Origin: Gordionus sp. m RMFG-2023
Taxonomy: Eukaryota; Nematomorpha; Gordioida; Chordodea; Parachordodidae
Assembly (NCBI RefSeq): GCF_954871325.1
Contig: NC_088775.1
Span: 41,021,561 to 41,085,560, forward strand
Reading direction: 5' to 3'
Length of the DNA: 64,000 bases
A program made the translations under genes and the position numbers. Below are positions 22,030 through 31,925 of this stretch, piece by piece (the first letter of the stretch is position 1; each line of letters begins with the position of its first letter). The notes under the pieces are model-generated. The model was given only the letters and a program-made list of their open reading frames with translations, was not told the DNA's origin and ran no database searches.

Positions 22030-23330
22030 TTAAGAATAAAGGAGTTAATTAGCAAGTATAAACAGGTATTTTATGATAAATCCGGATGTATTAGAGATTT
22101 TGCAGTGAAAATATATTTGAAGGATTCTGCTGTTCCCAGGGCTTTCGCCTTAAGGTAAGCACCGTTTCATCCTCGTCAACCGATTGAACAAATTAAATGA
22201 ATTAGTGTCTCCCGAAATATTGGAACATGCGGATCTGACTATTACTAGAGTTCAACAGACTACCCCTACAGTAAATGTGTGGATCTTAAGGTCACTCCTA
22301 ATCCTTTTATTTTATACGATCATGATATTATTCCAACTCTGGGTGATCTTCTCAAGAAAATTCAGAGTGGAACTAAATATACCATTATACAGATGAATAT
22401 TTGCAAATGGCAAGGACATCGGGATAGTGGGAATAAAGCCAATATGCAGATTCTATGTTTTTGGGCAAATCTTGAACATGATGTTAAAGATTTCGTTAAA
22501 TGCTGCTAGAGTTGCCGGAAAGAAAGACCGAGAACCAGAGAAGTGCAGTTATACAATTGGAACATTCCGACCAGACGTTATGAACGAATACGCATTGATT
22601 TAACAGGCCTGTATCTGGAAAGTATTAGTTAATTTGCTTCACCTTCTCCAAATGGGGTCACAAATAATTTGCATAATTATTTCGCTAGATTTTGTTTACC
22701 TCGTTACATTGTTTCATATAACGGCACCAGTTTACTAGATCTGAATTCTAAACATTTCTTTTAAAACAACATAAAACATTTTAGATCCACCCCTTATGGC
22801 CCAAAATCTAATGGTTTGGCTGAGTGCTATATACTTACGATAAAGACGCTTTTCTATGTTGGAAGGAGATGTGGGACTCCGGACCAGTTAAATTTAGCAA
22901 ATATTTTAATTACTAACCGAAATACTCCAATTACAACTCGGTAAATCCCCTGCAGAAATTATGTTTAGATGGAATGAAAGGACTGAAAACGCATTATGGA
23001 AACAAAAATATTATAGAGAAGAACGTTGAGCCCCGTGAAATTGAAGAGAAGTAAAGGGTTTGGGTAGAAAAAGAAAAGACTGTGTGATGGTATGAAGGGA
23101 CTTTGGTTCAACTAAGGATATTGTGAAAAACAAGCATACTAACCAACTGAGGGATGCTCATATAAAAACTAAGAAAATATCCATAACAATGACGGAAGAT
23201 TTGGACAATGCAGAACATAATGGAAATACAACTCTTAAAAAAATAGTTCCCCACATCATGAGGAATATTGTATTTAGTTTTAGGATACACTTTATAAGAA
23301 TAAAATATAATTTTATTTTAACAAAATGAA
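22030..23330 (+). mobile_element. Ty3/gypsy fossil, family Y, copy 1 (deleted and broken)
   Basis: Coding-like pieces in order show the start of a reverse transcriptase-type region (near 22090-22270), then an integrase zinc-binding and linker region (near 22370-22560, including LYNWNIPTR). They end with an integrase C-terminal tail near 23120-23220 (KNKHTNQLRDAHIK). The middle of the pol region is largely absent. The second copy at 58783-59887 carries the same integrase and tail. The copy is clearly broken many times and is an old fossil. Confidence 0.7.
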
Positions 23331-23399
23331 AAGATCAAAAGATAATTTTACTTTAACAATAATATGGTTAATATATTCATCGAATTAAACAGAATACAA

Positions 23400-23505
23400 T
23401 TCATTTAAAGTTAATTCGTTAAAGTTCTCCCAACTACAAATTGAATTCGTCATGATAATGAAGTGGGGGTTTCGGAATTCTTTTTTTAAGAGTTGTATTT
23501 TACTG
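23400..23505 (-). repeat. Inverted copy of the 3' tail of gypsy family Y
   Basis: Read on the minus strand, this stretch matches the sequence just after the family-Y tail at 59845-59930, including AATACAACTCTTAAAAA and GAATTCAATTTGTA. It lies about 180 bp downstream of the direct tail at 23220-23245 in opposite orientation, so a small inversion or inverted insertion occurred here. Confidence 0.65.
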
Positions 23506-23775
23506 GTGAGCTGTTATAAAAATCATAAGGAGTATAAGAATTACTGTTGAGGATATTAAGATAAAAATTAGAATTAGTATAAGACTTACTGTTGATAAAA
23601 ATTAAAAGAGTATAAGATATTTACTATTGAGGATGTTAAAAGTATAAGATTTAATGTTGACAGCTACCAATGATTAATATTAAGATAGAAATTAAAAAGT
23701 AAGATTTACTGTTTATAATAATTAAAGAGCATAAGATATTTACTGCTGAGGATGTTGAAGCAATAAAATCTTGGT
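23506..23775. repeat. Irregular tandem repeat, GTATAAGATTTACTGTTGAGGA-like units
   Basis: About seven imperfect units of roughly 35-45 bp contain AGTATAAGA, TTACTGTTGA or TTTACTG, and AAAATTAAA. The array has no coding sequence. Confidence 0.65.
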
Positions 23776-23983
23776 TGATTTTCCTTGTAAATATATTATA
23801 TAAAATATTGTAAAAATTAAAAAGAATATAAGATAACCTTGTTACTACAATGTGCCATTATTTCCAATATTTAGATCCATGATTAAAAAATTTGAAAATA
23901 GAAATAATAATGGCGGTGGTATGGTATAATCTAAAATTTTTAAATTATATTAATAATTTGGAAATATATAGATAAAAATACAT

Positions 23984-24090
23984 GACTATGAACTCGTGAT
24001 AGCCAAGCGGTAAGCAGCTGTGGCAAATATTTACAATCTTATTTTGTTGCGAGTTCGATTTCACCTCATGACTTCTTGCACTCTTTCACA
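23984..24090 (+). promoter_or_regulatory. tRNA-like sequence (A box and weak B box), possible SINE head
   Basis: GATAGCCAAGCGGTAAGCAG fits a tRNA-Ser-like A box and D arm. GCGAGTTCGATTTCA fits a B box at suitable spacing. CTCGTGA and TCATGAC can pair over most of an acceptor stem with one mismatch and one G-U pair. The T arm pairs poorly. I read it as a tRNA pseudogene or a tRNA-derived SINE head. The stretch from 24090 to 24355 holds nothing else recognisable. Confidence 0.4.
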
Positions 24091-24359
24091 AAACGTGATA
24101 ATTTTTCTGTGACAGTTTTTATTATATAAAGGAATAAAGAGTGAAAATATAGGGAAAGAGATGTAAATTTCTATGAATGGGGAATGATTTTAGCAGACAG
24201 AGTTCAGAATGAGGCCAATGTGTGAAGAGTTGATCAATTTTGCATTATTAAAATATTATATCAACAATAAGAATGAGAGTGGAGTTACCTTATTTGAAGT
24301 GTAGAGAAGGGCGTCGTATGTTTATGTGTATTTAAAATATCGAAAATCATAGTACAGGG

Positions 24360-25610
24360 CAATCTTCTAACTGTGCAGCCATTTTTAAGGCAAATATGGG
24401 AAGATATTTGATTAAATCTGTTATAACAAGATGGAATTCTTTCTATAACTCTGTAAAATTAATAAATAGTCTTATTAAGGTGACTTACCAAAAATTTGAT
24501 GAATTTTGCGACAAATCTGGATTACAGAGATTTTCAGATAACGACAAGTCGTTCATAGATGAATATTGTATGGTTAGTGTTAATTAAAATATAATATGTA
24601 TATATATATTATTTTATAGGTTATGGAATCGATAGCTACGGCTCTTTCAATTTTAGAGAGCGAAGAAAATATGCATTTGGGATATCTCACTCCCATTATA
24701 AGCATTATAATATCAAAACTTAAAAAATTGGCTTTAAATAATTTTAAGTTTTGTAAGCCGCTTATTGATTCAATCCTGGAATCCATAGATAAAAGGTATA
24801 CAAATATTCCTTATAATTTTTTGACTATCATATTTTCAATAGTTTCAAACACATCTATGATGATGATTATATACTATCGGCAATTATCCACTATTTAAAT
24901 GGATTGGCCCTGGATAAAATTAGAGGTCAATAAAGGAAGAATGCTGGAACTTATTTCCAGTTTGAGAAAAGATATTGATAAAGAAAGAACAGGCTTGATT
25001 CCTTTATCCAACACACACACTAGATTTTCAGATGATGATAAATTTTATTTTGATGAGGAAATGAATGAAGATCTCTGAGAAGATGATCTTTTAAGCTTTT
25101 TTCAAAATAAAGATATTTCCTTAAATATTTTTAATAAATTCCCCGAATTAAAATTTTTGTTTATTAAATTTAACACCATTCTATCATCCTCTGCGCCAAT
25201 AGAACGTGTGTTTAACACGGCGAAAGGTATGTTGATTACTAAGCGCTCATGTTTATCTGATCAAAATTTTAAAAATCAATTGTTAAAAATAAATAAAAAA
25301 TTGTTACATAAAGATGTTATCTTATAATATATTATTTTTGTATAATTTTATTCATATTATAATTATATATGAAAATTTTATTATAAAAAGATCTTATCTT
25401 ATATGTTCTTTTTGTATAGTTTTATTTTATTATATATTGTCGGAAAAAAATAAATATTTTTTTGCATTTTGAAAAGTCGGTAACGCCCGTTCCTTTTGTA
25501 AAATGGTAACGAGTAACGGTAACGAGTAACGGTAACGGTAACGCGTTCCATTTTTCAGATGTTACGAGTAACGAACGCGTTTCTTCTTTGTAGTAACGTT
25601 TACAGCACTA
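24360..25610 (+). mobile_element. 3' half of a BED-finger hAT transposon
   Basis: The C-terminal half of a hAT transposase is followed by a GTAACG-rich subterminal region and the terminus TTTACAGCACTA at 25610. The next 8 bp are TTAAAAAT. The 5' half is absent here, but a matching 5' half in opposite orientation with a reverse-complementary flank lies at 17110-17812. Confidence 0.82.
24396..25327 (+). pseudogene. hAT transposase C-terminal half with two 47-bp introns
   Basis: Exon 24396-24572 begins MGRYLIKSVITRWNSFYNSV, the conserved hAT block around TRWNS, and ends DEYCM. Intron 24573-24619 (GTTAGT...TATAG) is 47 bp. Exon 24620-24795 begins VMESIATALSILE and includes GYLTPIISIIISKLKK. Intron 24796-24842 is again 47 bp. 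The last exon, to about 25327, carries the hATC block NTILSSSAPIERVFNTAKG. An in-frame TGA occurs near 25077. Intron positions match those at 34338 and 44058. It lacks the BED finger and first catalytic region, so it is a broken gene. Confidence 0.8.
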
Positions 25611-25984
25611 TTAAAAATTAAATAACAATTAATTTAAAAAAAATATTTTAAATTTAGATTCTTGTATATCATGGTTCAAACGTGATAATACCCGTATAGT
25701 TCTTTATCCCTTAAAAATTGAATTCTTAAAGGGATCCCTTAAAAACCCGTGATGATTCCGGATAGTTCTGATCCTTTTAAAAATTACGACATATACATTG
25801 CCTGAATTTTTTCGGCAATTGTTATAGTGGTAGGCAGGGTGAATTTGTTATTTCGGCAAAGTGTACATACATTGCCATTGACTGGTTAAATCAGGCAATG
25901 TATTCTATTTTACAAATTAATAAATTTATTAATTATTTGAGATCAATTTATTATTTATTTAATATTAATTTATTATTATAAATT
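25611..25984. repeat. Short inverted repeats, including a 111-bp mini-element
   Basis: ATACATTGCCTGA at 25793-25805 is perfectly inverted as TCAGGCAATGTAT at 25891-25903. A further direct ACATACATTGCC lies inside, near 25865. Upstream, 25672-25775 has CCCGT...TAGTTCT-type repeats around AAAGGGATCCC. These look like miniature elements or decayed MITE ends. No gene is seen. Confidence 0.55.
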
Positions 25985-26212
25985 TAATTTTTATAATTTA
26001 TAGATTTTGTTAGATATATTTTATAAATAATATTTTAAAGATTGTTAATGTTTTTTCAAAATTTTTTAATGATTTTTTATAAATTTATTTTTTACTTTTC
26101 TGATATATCTTTTGATCGCTATTTTGTGTTAGATGATTCTTTTAATAATTTATATTATTTTTTTAAATTATTTTTTGATTGATATATTTTTTTAATTATA
26201 TATTTTTAAAAT
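25985..26212 (+). repeat. Foldback element B, outer part of left arm
   Basis: The AT-rich sequence with GATATATCTTTTGATCGCT (near 26098) and TTTTTTGATTGATATATT matches, in reverse complement, the right arm ending near 37010. The arm is interrupted at 26213 by an LTR element and resumes at 31693. Confidence 0.7.
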
Positions 26213-26474
26213 TGTTGAATATGACATATTATATTTATATTTTTAGGTTTTTATATTATATGATATTCAAAATACCTTTTACAAATTGTCTTTTAAAAAT
26301 TGTCTTTAACATATTAAAAAAACCTTATTTTTATTTTGTGAATAGTTACAAAAACTCATTATTGAAAATGTATATAAAGTGTAATATATTTTTGTAAAAA
26401 ACAGTTATATAAATTTTTCAATAAAAGTTTGTTTTTACTCGTACCTTGTTTGCAATGCCTTCCATAAATTATTA
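26213..26474 (+). repeat. 5' LTR of the composite element (type 1)
   Basis: 262 bp, TG at the start, with a TGTATATAAAG promoter-like segment and AATAAAA polyadenylation-like motif in the right half. It is about 99% identical by eye to 31427-31687. TGGTGGCAGCG follows directly. Confidence 0.88.
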
Positions 26475-26707
26475 TGGTGGCAGCGAATTAAGGCGCTACA
26501 AATTATACTGAAACATGGTGAAGCTAGACGAAAGAGGATTATAGAAAATGATTTTAATATTATTCTAAAAACACGTAAGAGATGATTAAAATATAAAATT
26601 GAATAAAAATATAATAAAATTAATGATGAAATATTTAAAATAAGACAATAACGATATAACAAAATCCATAGATTAATTAGAAGATTATTTAGTAAATAAA
26701 ATTTAGG

Positions 26708-27907
26708 ATGATGAAATACGATCACGATAAAGGGATGAAGTTGCACGTACATAGATATCAGTGGAAACCGAGATACGATAATTATGAAGATTCGAGACAT
26801 ACAAATAATTACGAACCAAGATATAGAAACAATTATAATCCTAGAGTTTATGATAATGATAGGGGGTATAATGGACCAGGACCGTATAATAATTTTACAA
26901 TTAACAATAAAAATAATTACTACGATAACTATAGATATAATAATAATGATAATTACAAATATAATGAAAATAATTATAGATATTATAGACATCAGAACGA
27001 ATCGAGATACATACCTAAATACAATAATAATCAGAACAATAATCAGTCATACAAGAACAGATTTGACGTAAATAGAATGGATGATGATGACAAGGAAAAT
27101 GATGATTACAAAGGTACGATATACCTTAACGATATACCGGTAGAGATGCAGATAAATACCGGGTCACGATTTTCTATATTGCCGATTAATATTGCTAGAA
27201 AGATAGGAATCAAAGTCTTGAATAAATCGGATACGAAACTGACTGGCTATGATGGGAGAAGAATAGAGGTGCTAGGAATCGTTAAAATAAAAGTGAGATA
27301 TGAAGATAAAACTCAAAATTTAGATGCGTATGTAGTACAAAATGACAAAATTGCAATTCTGGGAAGGACATGGATAAAAGTTTTTGGGAACATACTTAAT
27401 AAAATTGTAAATATAATCGAGGAAAATAGTAAAGTAGATAGTAAAAATTATGAAAGTACATATTACAGTAAAAAGCATGAAAATTATAATTATAAATATC
27501 ATAATAATAAAAACTTGAATAAAATTGAATTATGTAAATTAATACCAAATGTTAAAAAAGAAATAAATTTTTATAAATTAGAAGAAATAAATCATTTGAT
27601 AACAATTAAAGAAATAATAGTTATTAAAAACAATAATGAAATAATAATTGAAGATATTAATAAAATAAAAAATTTTATAATTAATAAAAAATTTAAAAAA
27701 ACTTTGGAGAAGAAAATTAAAACAAAGGTGATTAAATATCGTGATGTTGAAAGAGAGATTAGGAGTACGATATGGAGATCGTATTTTGAAAATGGAAGGA
27801 GAAAGAGAAAATTTGTTATAAAGAACAGGTTAAAGAGAAATTATGATATAAAAAAAGTGTTTAAATTGAAAAATAAAGGAGTAAAATTTAAAAATAAAAA
27901 TAATTAA
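26708..27907 (+). CDS. Gag/protease-type polyprotein of the composite LTR element, 399 aa
   Basis: The frame opens MMKYDHDKGMKLHVHR and passes through a region of about 100 residues very rich in Asn and Tyr (NNYDN, YNENNYR and similar). It reaches a retropepsin-like domain at about residues 135-230 (YLNDIPVEMQINTGSRFSIL, then IAILGRTWIK). The last third is Lys/Ile/Asn-rich and charged, with no recognised domain. It would make particle and protease functions of an LTR retroelement. The related frame in the second internal region is broken. The 185-codon minus-strand frame over the Asn/Tyr stretch is its shadow. Confidence 0.75.
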   Translation: MMKYDHDKGMKLHVHRYQWKPRYDNYEDSRHTNNYEPRYRNNYNPRVYDNDRGYNGPGPYNNFTINNKNNYYDNYRYNNNDNYKYNENNYRYYRHQNESRYIPKYNNNQNNNQSYKNRFDVNRMDDDDKENDDYKGTIYLNDIPVEMQINTGSRFSILPINIARKIGIKVLNKSDTKLTGYDGRRIEVLGIVKIKVRYEDKTQNLDAYVVQNDKIAILGRTWIKVFGNILNKIVNIIEENSKVDSKNYESTYYSKKHENYNYKYHNNKNLNKIELCKLIPNVKKEINFYKLEEINHLITIKEIIVIKNNNEIIIEDINKIKNFIINKKFKKTLEKKIKTKVIKYRDVEREIRSTIWRSYFENGRRKRKFVIKNRLKRNYDIKKVFKLKNKGVKFKNKNN

Positions 27908-28199
27908 ATAATAAATAAAAAATTATAATATAAAATGAGACAAATTCTATTATTCTATATTCCATGATTCTTATTCTTATGATTAATTCTGATAAATTAT
28001 TTATTCCATTATCATTTCAATTATTCCAAAATTATTTTATCAATATATATTTACAAACATTGATAAAAATGATAATAAATAACGAGATGAACAAGCTAAT
28101 GGGAGGATGATATTCAAGCAAATGATTAAACAAAATATCAAATGAAAATGAGTCTTAAAAGAAATATGGAAACCAACAAAAAAAAATAGATTTAGACAT

Positions 28200-28410
28200 A
28201 GCTTTAGAAAAATTTTTGTTTAATTATAGAAACACACCTAACGCTACAACTAATATAACTCCGAACAAATTAATGTTTTCAAGAGATATTAGAACAAAAT
28301 GGGACTTAGTTAAACCAAACATAGACATAAACAACGAAATTAATCGCAAAATATCAACAAATAGAACTATAGAAAAAGGAGATAAAATTTGGTACAAAAC
28401 GTTTAAGTAA
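28200..28410 (+). pseudogene. Integrase C-terminal fragment of an LTR element
   Basis: FNYRNTPNATTNITPNKLMF matches the region after the integrase core of Ty3/gypsy elements, where the family has YRNTPHSTTG.SP..L.FGR-like sequence. Upstream catalytic parts are absent. It lies in the first internal region only, showing that the element derives from a complete gypsy-like ancestor. Confidence 0.7.
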
Positions 28411-28569
28411 AACATTTGGGACAAAGGAATATAACACATAAAGAAGGAAATTTATCATACAAAATAGACAACGGAAATAAAATCATCAGAAGACATTTAG
28501 ATCAAATATAGAAAAGATCAACCGTAAAAGACGACTCGACATATAAAACACCAAATTTTAGAGGGGGAA

Positions 28570-28800
28570 GAGTTGGAGATAGAGAACAAAATGAAAATTC
28601 AAGTCCAAAATTCAAAATTCAAAGTCAAGTTCAAGTTCAAAAATTCAAAGTCAAGTTCAAAAGCGAGAATATGATCTACGACATAGAAAATGATTGTTAT
28701 AAATAAATAAAATTTTGTAAAAAATATATATATAAATTTTAAAAGAAATTGGATGATCAATACAAACAACAAATCAACAAGCAATGTTCAACCAACAACG
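28570..28800 (+). repeat. TTCAAAGTCAAG minisatellite stretch, first copy
   Basis: Short irregular units of TTCAAAGTCAAGTTCAA type, about 11-18 bp, lie near 28595-28660. They are followed by non-coding sequence also found at 30930-31170. The array belongs to the 3' region of each internal part of the composite element. Confidence 0.65.
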
Positions 28801-28989
28801 TTTCAACAATGATATTCAACCAACGATGTTTCATGATGTTCGATAATCGATTTAACGAACGATAATCAGATGGTCAAACAAACAATCTAAAGATATACGA
28901 ATAAATGACTAATAGAGCAGAGAAACGAATGACTGGAAGTGAAGGTAAGAAACTAAGGAAAGAAGACATAAAATTGAAAAAAAGGGAAA

Positions 28990-29226
28990 TGTTAAATATG
29001 TTAAATATTACCAAAATTGATTATTATATTTTTTAGTTTAAAAGGTCACTGTAATAAAAGATAAGAAAAGATCGGTAACGAAAAATGAAATTGTAAAGGA
29101 CAAATGTACTTTGTTAACATGTAAATACGCTATTATAAAAAATGTATATAATGACAAGAATTTTGTATATAGAGAGATATAATAAAATTAAATTTGAAAA
29201 TCAACAAAGAGTTCTCCAAATTAAAA
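28990..29226 (+). repeat. Internal LTR of a different type (type 2)
   Basis: A purine tract GAAAAAAAGGGAAA precedes TGTTAAATATG at 28990, and TGGTGGCAGCG follows at 29227, as around a true LTR. Its 237 bp resemble the outer LTRs only at the start (TGTT.AATATG). It therefore looks like the 3' LTR of the first unit and the 5' LTR of the second unit of a related subfamily. Confidence 0.75.
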
Positions 29227-31426
29227 TGGTGGCAGCGAATTAAGACGCTACAAATTATACTGAAACATGGTGAAGCTAGGCGAAAGAAGATTATAGAAAA
29301 TGATTTTAATATTATTCTAAAAACACGTAAGAGATGATTAAAATATAAAATTGAATAAAAATATAATAAAATTAATGATGAAATATTTAAAATAAGACAA
29401 TAATGATATAACAAAATCCATAGATTAATTAGAAGATTATTTAGTAAATAAAATTTAACGATAAAGGGATGAAGTCGCACGTACATAGATATCAATGGAA
29501 ACCGAGATACGATAATTATGAAGATTCGAGACATACAAATAATTATGAACCAAGATATAGAAACCATTATAATCCTAGAGTTTATGATAATGATAGGGGG
29601 TATAATGGACCAGGACCGTATAATAATTTTACAATTAACAATAAAAATAATTACTACGATAACTATAGATATAATAATAATGATAATTACAAATATAATG
29701 AAAATAATTATAGATATTATAGACATCAGAACGAATCGAGATACATACCTAAATACAATAATAATCAGAACAATAATCAGTCATACAAGAACAGATTTGA
29801 CGTAAATAGAATGGATGATGATGACAAGGAAAATGATGATTACAAAGTTACGATATACCTTAACGATATACCGGTAGAGATGCAGATAAATACCGGGTCA
29901 CGATTTTCTATATTGCCGATTAATATTGCTAGAAAGATAGGAATCAAAGTCTTGAATAAATCGGATACGAAACTGACTGGCTATGATGGGAGAAGAATAG
30001 AGGTGCTAGAAATCGTTAAAATAAAAGTGAAATATGAAGACAAAACTCAAAATTTAGATGCGTATGTAGTCCAAAATGACAAAATTGCAATTCTGGGAAG
30101 GACGTAGATAAAGGTTTTTGGGAACATACTTAATAAAATTGTAAATATAATCGAGGAAAATAGAGAAGTAGATAGTAAAAATTATGAAGGTACATATTAC
30201 AATAAAAAGCATGAAAATTATAAATATAATATTAATAAAAACTTGAATAAAATTGAATTGTGTAAATTAAATGTTAAAAAAGAAATAAATTATTATAAAT
30301 TAGAAGAAATAAATCATTTGATATCAATTGAAGAAATAATAGTTATTAAAAACAATAATGAAATAAAAATTGAAGAAAATAATAAAATAAAAAATTTTAT
30401 AATTAATAAAAAATTTAAAAAAACTTTGGAAAAGAAAATTAAAACAAAGGTGATTAAATATCGTGATGTTGAAAGAGAGATTAGGAGTACGATATGGAGA
30501 TTGTATGTTGAAAATGGAAGGAGAAAGAGAAATTTTGTTATAAAGAACAAGTTAAAGAGAAATTATGATATAAAAAAAGTGTTTAAATTGAAAATAAAGG
30601 AGTAAAATTTAAAAATAAAAATAATTAAATAAAAAATTATAATATAAAATGAAACAATTCCAAATATTATATTATTCTATATTCCATGATTCTTATACTT
30701 ATGATTGATTCTATATTGATCATAATATATATTTACAAACATTGATAACAATGATAATGAATAACGAGATGAACAAGCTAGTGTGAAGATGATGTTCAAG
30801 CGAATGATTAGATGATAAGGATAACAGCTAAAATTAATGAAAAGATATGACTGAGGCTAAACAACAACAAAATATCAAATGAAAATACTACAAAGGAGAA
30901 AAAAAATGAGGGGGAAGAAGTGAACAAGTTCAAGTTCAAGTGCAACAAAATTTGAAAATTCAAAGTCAAAAAATAAAAAAAATTCAAAGTCAAACAAAAA
31001 TTCAAGTTCAAAACAGGAAATATGACCTACGATATAGAAAATGATTGTTATAAATAAATAAAATTTTGTAAAAAAATATTTATATAAAATTTTGAAAGAG
31101 AAATAGGATGATCAATACAAACAGCAAATCAACAAGCAATGTTCAACCAACAATGTTTCATGATGTTCGATAATCGATTCAACTAACGATAATCAGTTGG
31201 TCAAACAAACAATCAAAGATATACGAACAAATGACTTATGGAGCAATTAAGAAACGAATGACTGGAACCAAATGGAAAGGTCAAATGCAAACAACGGATC
31301 AACAAACGATGTTGGACGAGCGATGATACAAAGCACAAACTAATTCGAGCCAGATTGACAAATGAATATATGGAGCTATGAAGGAGATGACAAATGGAGG
31401 AAGAGTTACTTAGAAAAAGGGGGAGA
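29227..31426 (+). pseudogene. Second internal region of the composite LTR element
   Basis: From TGGTGGCAGCG onward this region repeats 26475 and following at very high identity for about 1.4 kb, including the Asn/Tyr-rich and protease-type coding part (open from 29469 to 30107). Another open stretch lies at 30243-30605. The gag/protease-type gene is broken here. Instead of an integrase fragment it passes to the TTCAAAGTCAA repeat (30930-31015) and a purine tract before the 3' LTR. Confidence 0.75.
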
Positions 31427-31687
31427 TGTTGAATATGACATATTATATTTATATTTTTAGGTTTTTATATTATATGATATTCAAAATACCTTTTACAAAT
31501 TGTCTTTTAAAAATTGTCTTTAACATTTTAAAAAACCTTATTTTTATTTTGTGAATAGTTACAAAAACTCATTATTGAAAATGTATATAAAGTGTAATAT
31601 ATTTTTGTAAAAAACAGTTATATAAATTTTTCAATAAAAGTTTGTTTTTACTCGTACCTTGTTTGCAATGCCTTCCATAAATTATTA
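31427..31687 (+). repeat. 3' LTR of the composite element (type 1)
   Basis: 261 bp, nearly identical to 26213-26474. It is preceded by the purine tract AAAAAGGGGGAGA and followed by AAAAT, the 5-bp target duplication. Confidence 0.88.
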
Positions 31688-31692
31688 AAAAT

Positions 31693-31925
31693 GATTTTTT
31701 ATATATTTATTTTTTATGTAAATTTTTCTTGATATATCTTTTGATCGCTAAATTTTTTTTATTTTTTATGTTATATGATTTTTTTAATAAATTTTTTGAG
31801 ATAATATATTTTAATTTGTTATATTATTTTTTTAAATATATTTTTTGATTGATTTATTTTAATATTTATTTTTAAAATGATTTTTTATATATCTAACTTT
31901 TACGTAATTTTTTCTATTCAAAAAC
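31693..31925 (+). repeat. Foldback element B, left arm continued
   Basis: It continues the arm interrupted by the LTR element: GATATATCTTTTGATCGCT at about 31731, then TTTTTTGATTGATTTATT and CTAACTTTTACGTAATTTTT. The last segment matches, inverted, 36535-36560 of the right arm. It is cut at 31925 by the hAT. Confidence 0.75.

Larger units (their letters stand above)
26213..31687 (+). mobile_element. Composite LTR element with three LTRs, 5.48 kb, young
   Basis: Outer LTRs of 262 and 261 bp (26213-26474 and 31427-31687) start TGTTGAATATGAC and end CCATAAATTATTA. They differ at about two positions and are bounded by a 5-bp direct repeat AAAAT (26208-26212 and 31688-31692). A primer-binding-type TGGTGGCAGCG follows the first LTR, and a purine tract AAAAAGGGGGAGA precedes the last. 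A third LTR of different sequence lies inside at 28990-29226. Two related internal regions each encode a gag/protease-type product. No full reverse transcriptase is seen, so the unit is non-autonomous. The near-identical LTRs indicate a recent insertion. Confidence 0.88.

Noticed and set aside
26435-26992. 185-codon Ile-rich open frame on the minus strand (and its counterpart at 29133-29726)
   Set aside because: It is the antisense of the Asn/Tyr-rich coding region of the LTR element. Long Ile/Ser runs arise from reading AAT/GAT repeats backward.
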